A stretch of 64,000 nt of DNA from assembly GCF_020686945.1 (NCBI RefSeq), contig NZ_JAJEPR010000005.1, positions 62,001 through 126,000 of the forward strand. Direction: 5' to 3'. The notes beneath the pieces were generated by a model. That model worked only from the letters and a program-made list of their open reading frames with translations, had not been told where the DNA came from and did not search any database. The position numbers were made by a program, and so were the translations under genes. Below, in pieces: positions 43,064 to 51,613 of this stretch. This DNA comes from Limivivens faecihominis (GTDB lineage Bacteria; Bacillota; Clostridia; Lachnospirales; Lachnospiraceae). The stretch's first letter is position 1. Each line of letters starts with the position of its first letter.

Positions 43064-44020
43064 TTAGTTAAAATATACCATCTCTTCTGCCGGCGCCTCG
43101 CAGGGAACCACCTCAGAAGCATAGAAAACAGGACCTTTGCCCCGATACTGTTTGGAATACTCGAAGGCAACCTTTGCAGTCACCTGCACCCACTGTCCAT
43201 GGCGGAGCGTTTTTGCCAGAGGAGTCTTGCAAATGTAGCCGATGACACGAGTATCATCCGCACAGCAGGTCATGGCCTTTCTGCCGGGAACGAAGTATTC
43301 TGCCTCTTCCTTCCGGCTCTTCATAGCCCGGGCTTTGAAACGCACGGTCTTGCCCACATATTTTTTCGGATTGTCTTCCATGTCAATGTAGAAAATACCA
43401 TAATCCACATCGTCGATATCGATGATATCCGCATTCATATCGTAAGGCATGCTCTCCTCGAAAAGATCGATGAGGTCGCCGTTCTCGTCCTCAAAGCTGA
43501 TATCGCAGGCCGGATTGACCACCTTCAAGCCACGGCGGTAGTTTGCCAGAGACATAGATGTTTTACAGCGGTTAAAAATCACCATATCCGCATCCTGCAC
43601 CATCTCGGTGAAGACAGACTGCATGTTGTTGCGGTAGATCTCGTAACTGCCGCCGTCGATGATGACGATCTCCTGGCAGATGCCCCATCCCGGAGGCATC
43701 TCCATGGCTCTCAGCTTATTGACGCCCCAGAGCGGATTGTACTCAATGATCACACGCTCCGGGCGGTATTTTTTCTCAAAGGCTCTCAGAGTGGAAAGAG
43801 TCAGATCCTCCGGCTCCTCGATGGTTTCGAGAACCGTATGGTATTTCAGAAGATCTTTCTCGTCGTACTCTTCCTCACCTTCTTCACAGCTGATCAGAAG
43901 GGTGGTTCCATCCACCTGGAAATAATCCTGACGGATGGTAAAGTTCAGGAAAGACGTTTTTCCGCTCTCCAGGATTCCGTCCACCAGGTAGACCGGTGTT
44001 GAAATTTCAAAATCGTCCAT
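43064..44020 (-). CDS. G3E-type GTPase-like protein with a DUF1980/TIGR03943-like C terminus
   Basis: The 318-residue protein has a CobW-like N-terminal P-loop region with PVYLVDGILESGKTSF and IIEYNPLWGVNKL. It lacks the C-x-C-C metal motif that marks metal-handling CobW proteins. The C-terminal 110 residues resemble the DUF1980/TIGR03943 type (GKTVRFKARAM, FVPGRKAMTCCADD, WVQVTAKVAFE), predicted to be an OB-like domain. It overlaps no gene but follows its His-rich paralogue by 2 bp, so the pair probably works together. Function is unknown; metal delivery is inference. Confidence 0.75.
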   Translation of the reverse strand: MDDFEISTPVYLVDGILESGKTSFLNFTIRQDYFQVDGTTLLISCEEGEEEYDEKDLLKYHTVLETIEEPEDLTLSTLRAFEKKYRPERVIIEYNPLWGVNKLRAMEMPPGWGICQEIVIIDGGSYEIYRNNMQSVFTEMVQDADMVIFNRCKTSMSLANYRRGLKVVNPACDISFEDENGDLIDLFEESMPYDMNADIIDIDDVDYGIFYIDMEDNPKKYVGKTVRFKARAMKSRKEEAEYFVPGRKAMTCCADDTRVIGYICKTPLAKTLRHGQWVQVTAKVAFEYSKQYRGKGPVFYASEVVPCEAPAEEMVYFN

Positions 44021-44022
44021 AA

Positions 44023-45213
44023 TTAACCTCTTTCAAACCAGAGTTTTTCCAGTTTTGCTTCATCCATTTTAGAACCGATCACACAGATACGGCCGGTGTA
44101 CTCCGGATTGCCGTCACGGAGCTCATACTCTTCCGGAACCATGTCAAAATAGGTCCAGGTACCGTTCTCATCCTCCAGCATACCCTTTGCACGAAGGATC
44201 ACGCCGTAAGAAGAGTCCTCGGAGAGCGTCTTAAGAATCTCCTCGATCTCAGCTCTGCTGAATTTACGAACGGTCTCTTTGCCCCAGCTGGTGAAGACCT
44301 CATCGGCATGATGATGGTGGTGATGATGGTCATGATCGTGACAGCCGCAGGTGCAGTTCTCGTCATGCTCATGATGATGCTCGTGATGATGGTCGTCATG
44401 CTCATGATGATGCTCGTGGTCGTGATGATGCTCGTGGTCATGATCGTCATGGTCGTGATGATGCTCGTGGTCATGATCATGGCAGCCGCAGGTGCAATTC
44501 TCGTCATGCTCATGATGATGGTCATGATCGTGATCCTCATCATGGTCGTGATGATGCTCGTGATCGTGATCGCACTCATCCTCGTGCTCTTCCTCCACAT
44601 GGGAGAGATCGATCTTTTTGCCCTCGATGGTGTCCAGAATCTTCTTGCCTTCCAGCTGCTCCACCGGAGTGGTGATGATGGTGGCATCCGGATTCAGCTC
44701 ACGGATCATGGAAATGGCAGTCTCCACTTTCTCATCGGTAGCCTTCGGAAGATCGGTACGGCTTAAGATAATGGTTCCGGCAGCCTCCACCTGATTCTTG
44801 AAGAACTCGCCGAAGTTTTTCAGATACATCTTGCATTTCAGCACATCCACAACGGTAACGGCGCTGTTCAGCACCACATCCTGGTCATGCAGACGCTCTA
44901 CGGCATGGATCACGTCGGAAAGCTTGCCGACACCGGATGGCTCGATGACGATGCGGTCCGGATGATATTTCTCTACGACCTCTTTCAGCGCGGTTCCGAA
45001 ATCGCCCACCAGAGAGCAGCAGATACAGCCGGAGTTCATCTCGCGGATCTCAATTCCTGCATCCTTCAGGAAACCGCCGTCGATACCGATCTCACCAAAT
45101 TCATTTTCAATCAGAACGATCTGCTGGCCTTTGAAAGCGTCCTGCAGAAGTTTTTTAATCAGAGTTGTTTTTCCAGCTCCGAGGAAACCGGAAATAATAT
45201 CAATCTTTGTCAT
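44023..45213 (-). CDS. CobW/G3E-family GTPase with a long His/Asp-rich metal-binding insert
   Basis: The 396-residue protein has the P-loop IISGFLGAGKTTLIKKLL, the metal-binding motif GCICC near residue 64 and SRTDLPKA (G4). Residues about 208-307 are extraordinarily rich in His, Asp and Glu (runs such as HHHDHDEDHDHDHHHEHDEN) with two copies of ENCTCGCHDHDH. G3E GTPases deliver Zn, Co or Ni to target enzymes, and the insert probably buffers such metals. The start at 45213 has AAGGAGATG upstream; the frame is open to 45288 without a ribosome binding site. A promoter lies at 45331-45359. Confidence 0.9.
   Translation of the reverse strand: MTKIDIISGFLGAGKTTLIKKLLQDAFKGQQIVLIENEFGEIGIDGGFLKDAGIEIREMNSGCICCSLVGDFGTALKEVVEKYHPDRIVIEPSGVGKLSDVIHAVERLHDQDVVLNSAVTVVDVLKCKMYLKNFGEFFKNQVEAAGTIILSRTDLPKATDEKVETAISMIRELNPDATIITTPVEQLEGKKILDTIEGKKIDLSHVEEEHEDECDHDHEHHHDHDEDHDHDHHHEHDENCTCGCHDHDHEHHHDHDDHDHEHHHDHEHHHEHDDHHHEHHHEHDENCTCGCHDHDHHHHHHHADEVFTSWGKETVRKFSRAEIEEILKTLSEDSSYGVILRAKGMLEDENGTWTYFDMVPEEYELRDGNPEYTGRICVIGSKMDEAKLEKLWFERG
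44274..44590 (-). repeat. Low-complexity His/Asp/Glu codon tract in the G3E GTPase gene
   Basis: CAT/CAC, GAT/GAC and GAA/GAG codons dominate, giving many short GATGATG-like repeats on the plus strand. Two direct copies of the Cys-containing segment (near 44335-44365 and 44480-44510) suggest growth by duplication or slippage. Confidence 0.85.
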
Positions 45214-45330
45214 TTTTATGCATCTCCTTTTACTGCAAAAGCGGACGAAGGATACCTCCGCCCGTATTATCTCTGACAGCCCGGCCACATTCCCTCCGGA
45301 CTGCTGTTGCTTTTTTCTGTCCAGTAGATG

Positions 45331-45359
45331 ATTATACTACGAAAAAAATTTTCTGTAAA
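45331..45359 (-). promoter_or_regulatory. Promoter of the GTPase pair
   Basis: TTTACA (45354-45359), 17 bp, TATAAT (45331-45336) on the minus strand. The leader to the GTPase start is about 110 nt and holds a GCGGA/TCCGC hairpin followed by TTTT, which could be a short attenuator. Confidence 0.68.
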
Positions 45360-45387
45360 TGGCGTTATTGAAAACTTTTCCTCAAGG

Positions 45388-46410
45388 TCACTCCACGAGG
45401 ATCTTTAACGGCTCTTTTTCCGTCACTTCCCCCACGATGGCCGCCGGAAGGCCCAGGTCCCGGATCTCAGAGAGAAGCCCTTCGGCATCCTCTTTTTGTA
45501 CCGACAGGAGGAGGCCGCCGGAGGTCTGTGGATCAAAGAGAAGCTCCTCCATGAAAAAAGACTCCTTCTGAAATTCTACCTTTCCTTTCATGTGATTCCG
45601 GTTTCTCTGGCCTGCTGCCGTAATGTAAAATTCTTCCACATAGGCGGGACAACCCGGAATAAAGGGCACCGCGTCACTGAAAATTCGGGCGGAACAGTTT
45701 TCGCCCAGAAGCTCGTTTAAATGGACGAGGAAACCAAAGCCCGTGACGTCCGTGCAGGCGTGAGTCTCGTAGTTTCCGGCCAGAGCGGAAGCATATTTAT
45801 TGAGCGTAGTCATGGATTTTACCGCCAGTTCATAATCCGCTTCCCGCACATCCTTCATACGGGAGGCCGTACAAACAATACCCACACCCAAAGGTTTCGT
45901 GAGGATCAACATATCCCCGGGATGACAGTTCTGATTCGCCAGCACTTGATCCGGATGGATCACACCGGTGACAGAAAGGCCGTATTTGATATCCGCATCC
46001 TGAATGGAATGGCCCCCGGCCAGGACGGCCTCCGCCTCCTCCACCTTTTCTGCTCCCCCGGTAAGAATTTTTCCCAGGATATTGAGATCCATACTCTCCG
46101 GAAAGCAGACAATATTGAGGGCCGTTTTCGCCGTCCCTCCCATGGCATAAATATCGCTCAGGGCATTGGCCGCGGCGATCTGCCCGAACACATGGGGATC
46201 CTCCACCATCGGAGGAAAGAAGTCCAGCGTCTGCACAATGGCCAGGTCCTCCGTCAGCCGGTAAATAGCCGCGTCATCCGCATGATCGTACCCCACCAGA
46301 AGATCCTTGTCCTGCTTTCTCGGCAGCAGCGGCAGAATCCGGTCCAGCACCTCCGGCCCCAGCTTCGCCGTACAGCCGCCGCCCTTGCAGAAAATTTTGT
46401 CTTCGCTCAT
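45388..46410 (-). CDS. selD: Selenide, water dikinase
   Basis: SelD makes selenophosphate from selenide and ATP, the donor for selenocysteine, selenouridine and the selenium cofactor. The 340-residue AIR-synthase-like protein has the active-site segment CKGGGCTAKLGPE with Cys at the reactive position (encoded TGT, not TGA), DDAAIYRL, AMGGTAKTALNI and a C-terminal FDPQTSGGLLLSV. selA, selB and selC are not in the window; the nearby yqeB and yedF point at least to the molybdenum hydroxylase route. Confidence 0.96.
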   Translation of the reverse strand: MSEDKIFCKGGGCTAKLGPEVLDRILPLLPRKQDKDLLVGYDHADDAAIYRLTEDLAIVQTLDFFPPMVEDPHVFGQIAAANALSDIYAMGGTAKTALNIVCFPESMDLNILGKILTGGAEKVEEAEAVLAGGHSIQDADIKYGLSVTGVIHPDQVLANQNCHPGDMLILTKPLGVGIVCTASRMKDVREADYELAVKSMTTLNKYASALAGNYETHACTDVTGFGFLVHLNELLGENCSARIFSDAVPFIPGCPAYVEEFYITAAGQRNRNHMKGKVEFQKESFFMEELLFDPQTSGGLLLSVQKEDAEGLLSEIRDLGLPAAIVGEVTEKEPLKILVE

Positions 46411-46441
46411 TGTAAAAACCTCCCGTTCTTTTCTATTTTTA

Positions 46442-46471
46442 TTATTAGGAAAGAATCCATGTATTTGTCAC
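46442..46471 (-). promoter_or_regulatory. Possible selD promoter
   Basis: GTGACA (46466-46471), 18 bp, TAATAA (46442-46447) on the minus strand, about 32 bp upstream of selD. The match is moderate. Confidence 0.42.
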
Positions 46472-46525
46472 CATTTTTCCTTCTGCATCTACAAAATAGG
46501 TATTACCTACAAACCTACTCTTCGC

Positions 46526-47146
46526 CTAATCAGGAACTTTCACAAGATTCCGAACCGGCCACAAAGACACAATCAGTTGAAAAGGAAGCTTTTCCAAATC
46601 CCCGATATCTTTTCCCATGCGTTCTTCATACACACCGTATGGAAGATAAAATTTCTTTTCTGTTCCTGGCTTTAACGATAACGCCGGACTTCCCTCTGCA
46701 CTTCTATTGGCAAATCCATATAATTCCGGTTCAAAATCAAGCACCCGGTTCTTCTCATACAGATAGAAAAAAGACCAGTTTATCCCTCTCTCGGTGCTTT
46801 CATGAGCCGATTCATTTTTCAATGTCACTGTAAGAAGATATACTTTGTCCGGCTTCCACAGGTTCTGATTCTTTGCCAGTTCGTCATATTCCGTTTTTTC
46901 TGATACTTCCGCGTACAGATTCAGGTATTCATCTGTTGATAGAATTCTTTTCTCGTCAATACGAAGATAATATCCGTCCCGATTATCATTTTCCTCCATT
47001 TGGCTTCCGCTTAAATTTACCCATTCTCCCGCTTCATATGTTTTTTGTGGAATATCCGGATAGTTCTTATTTACCCGCCAAACCCGCATCCCCCAGAGAA
47101 CGAGCAGAAGTAGCACACCCGTAACTAATATCTTTTTCCTTTTCAT
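46526..47146 (-). CDS. Membrane-anchored accessory protein of the ABC transporter (DUF5028-like?)
   Basis: A 206-residue protein with an N-terminal membrane segment (ILVTGVLLLLVLWGMRVW) and an extracytoplasmic beta-rich domain (KVYLLTVTLKNESA, FYLPYGVYEERM). I do not recognise a named function with certainty; its look and place match DUF5028/DUF4352-type proteins encoded beside Firmicutes ABC transporters. It overlaps the ATPase gene by 80 bp and is the last gene of the operon. A second protein of the same design is encoded at the other end of the transporter genes. Confidence 0.7.
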   Translation of the reverse strand: MKRKKILVTGVLLLLVLWGMRVWRVNKNYPDIPQKTYEAGEWVNLSGSQMEENDNRDGYYLRIDEKRILSTDEYLNLYAEVSEKTEYDELAKNQNLWKPDKVYLLTVTLKNESAHESTERGINWSFFYLYEKNRVLDFEPELYGFANRSAEGSPALSLKPGTEKKFYLPYGVYEERMGKDIGDLEKLPFQLIVSLWPVRNLVKVPD

Positions 47147-47789
47147 CAGATTCCCCCACCATTCTCCCTTCTGAAAGTTCCAATATCTGGTCGGAATGCA
47201 TCTTCAAAACTTCATTATCATGACAGGAGAATATCACCAATGCTCCATTTTTCTTTTCTTCTGCCAGCAAATGAGAAACCATTTCTATTCCGGACGTATC
47301 CAGTGCATTAAACGGTTCATCCAGAATAAGCAGATCCGGTTTTTCCATAACAGCTGCCGCTATCCCAAGACGCTGTTTCATTCCCAGAGAATATTTTTTA
47401 TATTTTCGCTGGTCATCCGGATCAAGCCCTACTCGGAAAAGAGTATCTCTTATTTCCTTTTCCGTAATTTTTTGATTGATATCTGCAATCATTTTTAAAT
47501 TTTGCAGCCCCGTACAGGAATCCAGAAAAGAAGGATTTTCCAAAAGGATTCCAACGCTTGGCGGAAAACGAAAATCGATTCCCAACTTCTTTTCATCATA
47601 GAAAATCTCTCCCTCTGACGGACGAATCAAACCGCACAATAAACGCATGAGCATCGTTTTTCCTGATCCATTGATTCCTTTTAAGCCATAGATTTTCCCC
47701 GCTAAGAAAGTACAGGAAATATCCTGCAGCACTATATTTCCATGTATGCGCTTTGTGACATGATGAACTTCCAGTTTTTTCAAACTCAT
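47067..47789 (-). CDS. ABC transporter ATP-binding protein
   Basis: The 240-residue ATPase has Walker A GINGSGKTMLMRLL, the signature KYSLGMKQRLGIA, Walker B LLILDEPFNAL and the switch FSCHDNE. The style is that of lantibiotic/bacitracin-type export or immunity ATPases. The ATG at 47789 has AAGGAGAGG upstream; longer in-frame starts run into the permease gene. The two permease genes precede it. It overlaps the accessory protein gene by 80 bp and the first permease gene by 4 bp. Confidence 0.93.
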   Translation of the reverse strand: MSLKKLEVHHVTKRIHGNIVLQDISCTFLAGKIYGLKGINGSGKTMLMRLLCGLIRPSEGEIFYDEKKLGIDFRFPPSVGILLENPSFLDSCTGLQNLKMIADINQKITEKEIRDTLFRVGLDPDDQRKYKKYSLGMKQRLGIAAAVMEKPDLLILDEPFNALDTSGIEMVSHLLAEEKKNGALVIFSCHDNEVLKMHSDQILELSEGRMVGESDEKEKDISYGCATSARSLGDAGLAGK

Positions 47790-48640
47790 ATATCTTCCCT
47801 CTCCTTTGGAAGGTTTTCTTTTACACGGACTGCCAATCCCCACAAAAGCAGGCTGATAATTCCCACTCCTGCCAGAACCATCAAGCCTTCCTTTCTGTTG
47901 ACACCAGTTTTTATAAGCGATTGATCTCTGAACACCATTCCCTGATTCGCTATCAGCAAAACGGACGGATATACCATAGCAGCCGCTATCTGAGAGACAC
48001 TCATACAAAAGCCGCCTACGGGGCCAAGCAGCTGAGCCGTCGCTGTCTGCAATAAAATCAAAATAAAAAACGTAATTGCTGGACTGATGATCAAACCAAA
48101 AATCCAGAAAAAATCAGTCAGAACCGTCCCCTGAATGGACGGATACATCCAGGCAAATACTTCCTGATTCATTTTCAGGCTGAGCGGTATGTCACGCCAG
48201 ACACAAAACAAAATAATCGTCAATGTCACGGTTATCAAATAGCCGATCGCCACAAGAAACGTCCAGAAAAGTTTTTCCAGCCACCAGCCTGTCTGTGAAC
48301 GTAACGCCAGAATCTGCGCTGAACCTATTTTTTCTTTCATGCGAAAAGGAAAATCTGACAATAAATACAATCCATAGACATATATTATGCACCAGCGCAA
48401 AGGCAATTCCGGTATTCGGATTTCTGTTGAAGGAATATACTCGGTTCCCGCCAGAAGATACGCCAGTACATTCATAACGCTCCCCGTTGAGCTTATCCCT
48501 TGCTGCCGGATTCCAAATCTTACGGAAGTTTCATATCCCCCGCACAAAAATAAGACAAGGATTACCGAGATGCCAAGGCCTATAAGGATTCGTTTTTTGC
48601 AATAGCGGAGATCCATTTTCAAAAGTCTAATATATTTCAT
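47786..48640 (-). CDS. ABC transporter permease (ABC-2-like), second
   Basis: A 284-residue membrane protein with about six hydrophobic segments; the N terminus is YIRLLKMDLRYCKKRILIGLG and a large extracytoplasmic loop follows the first segment. No sequence motif gives the substrate. It overlaps both neighbours (4 and 14 bp), as expected for subunits of one transporter. Confidence 0.82.
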   Translation of the reverse strand: MKYIRLLKMDLRYCKKRILIGLGISVILVLFLCGGYETSVRFGIRQQGISSTGSVMNVLAYLLAGTEYIPSTEIRIPELPLRWCIIYVYGLYLLSDFPFRMKEKIGSAQILALRSQTGWWLEKLFWTFLVAIGYLITVTLTIILFCVWRDIPLSLKMNQEVFAWMYPSIQGTVLTDFFWIFGLIISPAITFFILILLQTATAQLLGPVGGFCMSVSQIAAAMVYPSVLLIANQGMVFRDQSLIKTGVNRKEGLMVLAGVGIISLLLWGLAVRVKENLPKEREDI

Positions 48641-49469
48641 ATGTTCTTACCTGTTTTTCTACAAGTACCAGTTGAATAAGCAGGAAAAGAAGCCCTTCTC
48701 CCAGTATGATCCATCCGTTTCTCACATAACCGGAGCCTCTTAAGAAACCATAAACAGATATTTCCTGCGCTTTTAAATTTCCTACAAACAGGATATTTTT
48801 GATTGCTTCGGCTCCCACATAAACCAGCAAAACAATTCCAAAAGAAATAAACTGATTCTTCACATACATGGTACAGACAAACACAAAGTTTGCAAGTAAG
48901 CCGCCAAAAATTCCCTCAATCAAAATATACATTCCTGCATAAAGTGATGGATAACTGTAAAAAATGGCAGCCCCAAAATCATTTTCAAGAATATTAAAAT
49001 ATGGATAAAAAGGCAGCGGCTTTTCCCATGGAAAAAATACAGCTGATATTGCCAGATTCACAAGCAGTGTTCCGCTGATTACAACGAAACCGCTGAGAAA
49101 AACAGCCAGGTATTTTGCCCGGAAATATTCTCTTCTCCCGGTTCTCACCAACACCAGACGAAGCTGTTTTTTCTTTTCTTCCTGATAATAAGAAGCTGCA
49201 AAAGGAAAAGCCGCCAGAAATGGAAGCCAGAAGAAAAAGAGCGTGCGTCCGATGCTAAGCTGTTCATTTAACATCCAGACATTATAAAGTGTGTAGGCCT
49301 GTCTGACCGGGAAGCGGTTTTCCCAATATTGTATATAGTCTCTCTGGCTTAACCAGGAACGGTACACCGTTAAAATACTGGATATCCCTAAAAACTGTCC
49401 GATACAAAATGCCAGCCAGAATCTGCTTCCGGTAAATGCTTTTTTCAGCTCTATTTTTATCATCTTCAT
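48627..49469 (-). CDS. ABC transporter permease (ABC-2-like), first
   Basis: A 280-residue membrane protein starting MKMIKIELKKAFTGSRFW, with about six hydrophobic segments including FFFWLPFLAAFPFAASYYQEE and a final LLFLLIQLVLV. It is probably the partner of the permease at 47786-48640. I chose the ATG at 49469 with AGAGGA upstream; the upstream frame extension lies in the previous gene. Confidence 0.82.
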   Translation of the reverse strand: MKMIKIELKKAFTGSRFWLAFCIGQFLGISSILTVYRSWLSQRDYIQYWENRFPVRQAYTLYNVWMLNEQLSIGRTLFFFWLPFLAAFPFAASYYQEEKKKQLRLVLVRTGRREYFRAKYLAVFLSGFVVISGTLLVNLAISAVFFPWEKPLPFYPYFNILENDFGAAIFYSYPSLYAGMYILIEGIFGGLLANFVFVCTMYVKNQFISFGIVLLVYVGAEAIKNILFVGNLKAQEISVYGFLRGSGYVRNGWIILGEGLLFLLIQLVLVEKQVRTYEIY

Positions 49470-50152
49470 AGTAAATCCTCTTCTGATATCTGAAATACCA
49501 GGCCGCCGTCCATATTTCCCGGGAATAAAATCAGACGGGCATCTGATTTTTTGTTCAGCCACTCCCTTCTCACCAGCATTCCCAGCGTAAAAATTGCTTC
49601 TTCGCCTTTTTCCAGAAATAACCGGTTCTCATTTTCCTCGATTGCTTTTTTATCCAGGTACAGCCGATTCACATCCTTTCCATCAGCCCCTTCCGGCCCA
49701 TGAGGCTGCAGTAAAACAGATGGCAGAGAATCGATATTTTTATCCAGCAGCGCTTCGCACTGAAAGGCTCCATTCAAAAGAAGATACTTTTCACCTGCCT
49801 GTCCCACTCCATTTTCGTTATAAATTTTAAAACGTACCAACAATAAGGAATTGCTTCCCGTTAATTCATCCGGAATCACATTTCCTTCCTCATCGATAAC
49901 TCCGGATACCTGACAGTCTTTTTGAGAAATCCCCTTCTCTTTTAAATTTTTTATCAGTTCCATATCTATAAGATCGACCGTAAACCCTTGATAAGTTCCT
50001 GTTTTCTCCTCTATTAAATTCTGCGTTTCGATTTCGATGTTTCGATCTTTATCCTGAAAATTATTTTTCTTTGACTTCCACTCCGGATTACTGATAACGA
50101 TAAGAAGTAATAACATCGCCACTGCCGCAAAAATGTATTTTGTTTTTTTCAT
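49466..50152 (-). CDS. Membrane-anchored accessory protein of the ABC transporter, first
   Basis: A 228-residue protein with an N-terminal membrane segment (YIFAAVAMLLLLIVIS) and an extracytoplasmic domain with LLLVRFKIYNENG, similar in plan to the protein at 46526-47146 though with little direct identity. No known function was recognised. The ATG at 50152 lies 13 bp after the GGDEF gene stop and starts MKKTKYIF, a typical signal-anchor; the frame is open upstream but lies in the GGDEF gene. Confidence 0.68.
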   Translation of the reverse strand: MKKTKYIFAAVAMLLLLIVISNPEWKSKKNNFQDKDRNIEIETQNLIEEKTGTYQGFTVDLIDMELIKNLKEKGISQKDCQVSGVIDEEGNVIPDELTGSNSLLLVRFKIYNENGVGQAGEKYLLLNGAFQCEALLDKNIDSLPSVLLQPHGPEGADGKDVNRLYLDKKAIEENENRLFLEKGEEAIFTLGMLVRREWLNKKSDARLILFPGNMDGGLVFQISEEDLL

Positions 50153-50165
50153 CTTCTTAATCCAT

Positions 50166-51581
50166 CTATCCCCTCGTTTTATAAAAAACACAGCGTCCCC
50201 GACCACTTTCTTTCGCCTGATAAAGGGCTTTGTCTGCCAGTTCATAGAGTTGGTTAAAGGTGAGCTCCGGTTCTGCAAAAGCAACACCCATGGAAAGTCC
50301 GCTGCCGCCTTCCACAGCTTTCAGTGTCAGATTGATCTTATCGAAGATCATCCGTACCCGCTCCTGGATCTTTTCTTCGCTGACATCCGGCTGAAACAGA
50401 AGAGCAGCCGCAAACTCGTCTCCTCCCATACGGCAGGCACGATCCTCTTTTCTGAGTGCCGCTTCCAGAGTCTGTGCCATCAGGATCAGATATTTATCTC
50501 CATTGTGATGACCGTAGGTATCGTTATACTCCTTAAAATGATCCATATCCATCATCAGCATCACGATCCTGCATTTTCCCTGGAGAAGCTTCAGTTCCAG
50601 ATCACTGCGGAAAGCCGCATGGTTCAGAAGCCCGGTCAAGGAATCCTTTCGATAAGTCCTCTCCCAGTAATGCAGACAGATCTTGGCCCGGTTCTGCTCC
50701 GCATCCAGCAAGCGCTTCATGGAATACGTTTGCCTGATATCCGCAATCGTGATCTCAGAACGCTGAGAGCGGGCAGCAGAATCATAGTAAACCCTGCCAT
50801 AACAGAAGACAAAATTATCCGTTCCGTCTTTCCGCCGGATCTTATGTTCCAGATAAACCACCGGGCACTTTGCCAGCTCTGCATTTACTTTACAAAGATA
50901 CTCGGTCCTTTCTTCCTCCGGTATCAGATCAACCTGAAAGAACTGCTTTTTCCGGATATCATCTTTGCTGTAACCGGTGATAGTTTCAAAAGCATCATCC
51001 ACAGACAGGATCTTCATGTCTTCATCCAGTCGATAGCTGCTGTAAAAAACAGAATGAACATCGTTTTCTGTTTTTTCCACCTCCGCCGAAAGGCTCCGCA
51101 TTTCCTCTTCGCTGCTGTGACTGCATAAGGCGATCAGTGCCGCCTCTGTTCCACGCACATAATACGTCTGTTTCGGAAAACATTTTCTCATACTTTCTGC
51201 CAGATGCCGGATCTTCTGATCCCCCGACTGTGTTCCCATGGTGCTGTTGATAACAGACAGCCCATTGATATCACACATGGCGATCCCTGTAGAAGGAGGA
51301 AGGGAATCCTTTCTTTCCTTCACAAAACGCTGGAAACTTTCCCATTCCTGGAAACCGGTGAGAAGATCTGTCTCCAGTGCTGCATCGGAAAATACAAACA
51401 GCTGTCCCAAATGCTGTCCTTTTTCATTCCTCAGTCTGCGAATGTCACATCGGAGCGGCCGTTCTTCTTCACCGTCCTTTACATAAAACTGAAGAGAACT
51501 GCTTTCGTTTTCCTCCAGATGGAGTTCCAGCTGATAGTGCTCCAGGAAATCCTGCAAAGCGATCCCATCCTTTTCCTGCAT
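50166..51581 (-). CDS. PAS-GGDEF diguanylate cyclase, soluble part of a frameshifted membrane protein
   Basis: The 471-residue frame holds, in order, a short PAS-like segment (LFVFSDAALE near 75), a degenerate GGDEF-like domain where the signature reads RGTEAAL (residues about 80-190), a PAS domain (DEDMKILSVDDAFETITGYS), and an intact GGDEF domain with DSLTGLLNHAAF and RMGGDEFAAAL. An intact GGDEF makes cyclic di-GMP from GTP. The ATG at 51581 has no ribosome binding site, and the frame is open upstream to the shift point at 51635-51641, so it is the 3' part of a longer gene beginning at 52125. Confidence 0.85.
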   Translation of the reverse strand: MQEKDGIALQDFLEHYQLELHLEENESSSLQFYVKDGEEERPLRCDIRRLRNEKGQHLGQLFVFSDAALETDLLTGFQEWESFQRFVKERKDSLPPSTGIAMCDINGLSVINSTMGTQSGDQKIRHLAESMRKCFPKQTYYVRGTEAALIALCSHSSEEEMRSLSAEVEKTENDVHSVFYSSYRLDEDMKILSVDDAFETITGYSKDDIRKKQFFQVDLIPEEERTEYLCKVNAELAKCPVVYLEHKIRRKDGTDNFVFCYGRVYYDSAARSQRSEITIADIRQTYSMKRLLDAEQNRAKICLHYWERTYRKDSLTGLLNHAAFRSDLELKLLQGKCRIVMLMMDMDHFKEYNDTYGHHNGDKYLILMAQTLEAALRKEDRACRMGGDEFAAALLFQPDVSEEKIQERVRMIFDKINLTLKAVEGGSGLSMGVAFAEPELTFNQLYELADKALYQAKESGRGRCVFYKTRG

Positions 51582-51613
51582 CTTTCCAAGCAGATCTTCT
51601 GCTCTTTTTTTTA

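Noticed and set aside
44308..44766. Plus-strand frame rich in Met and Val opposite the His-rich GTPase
   Set aside because: It is the antisense reading of CAT/GAT codon runs and has no ribosome binding site or family resemblance.
45388..46410. SelD as a selenoprotein
   Set aside because: The active-site codon is TGT (Cys), not TGA, and no SECIS-like need arises.
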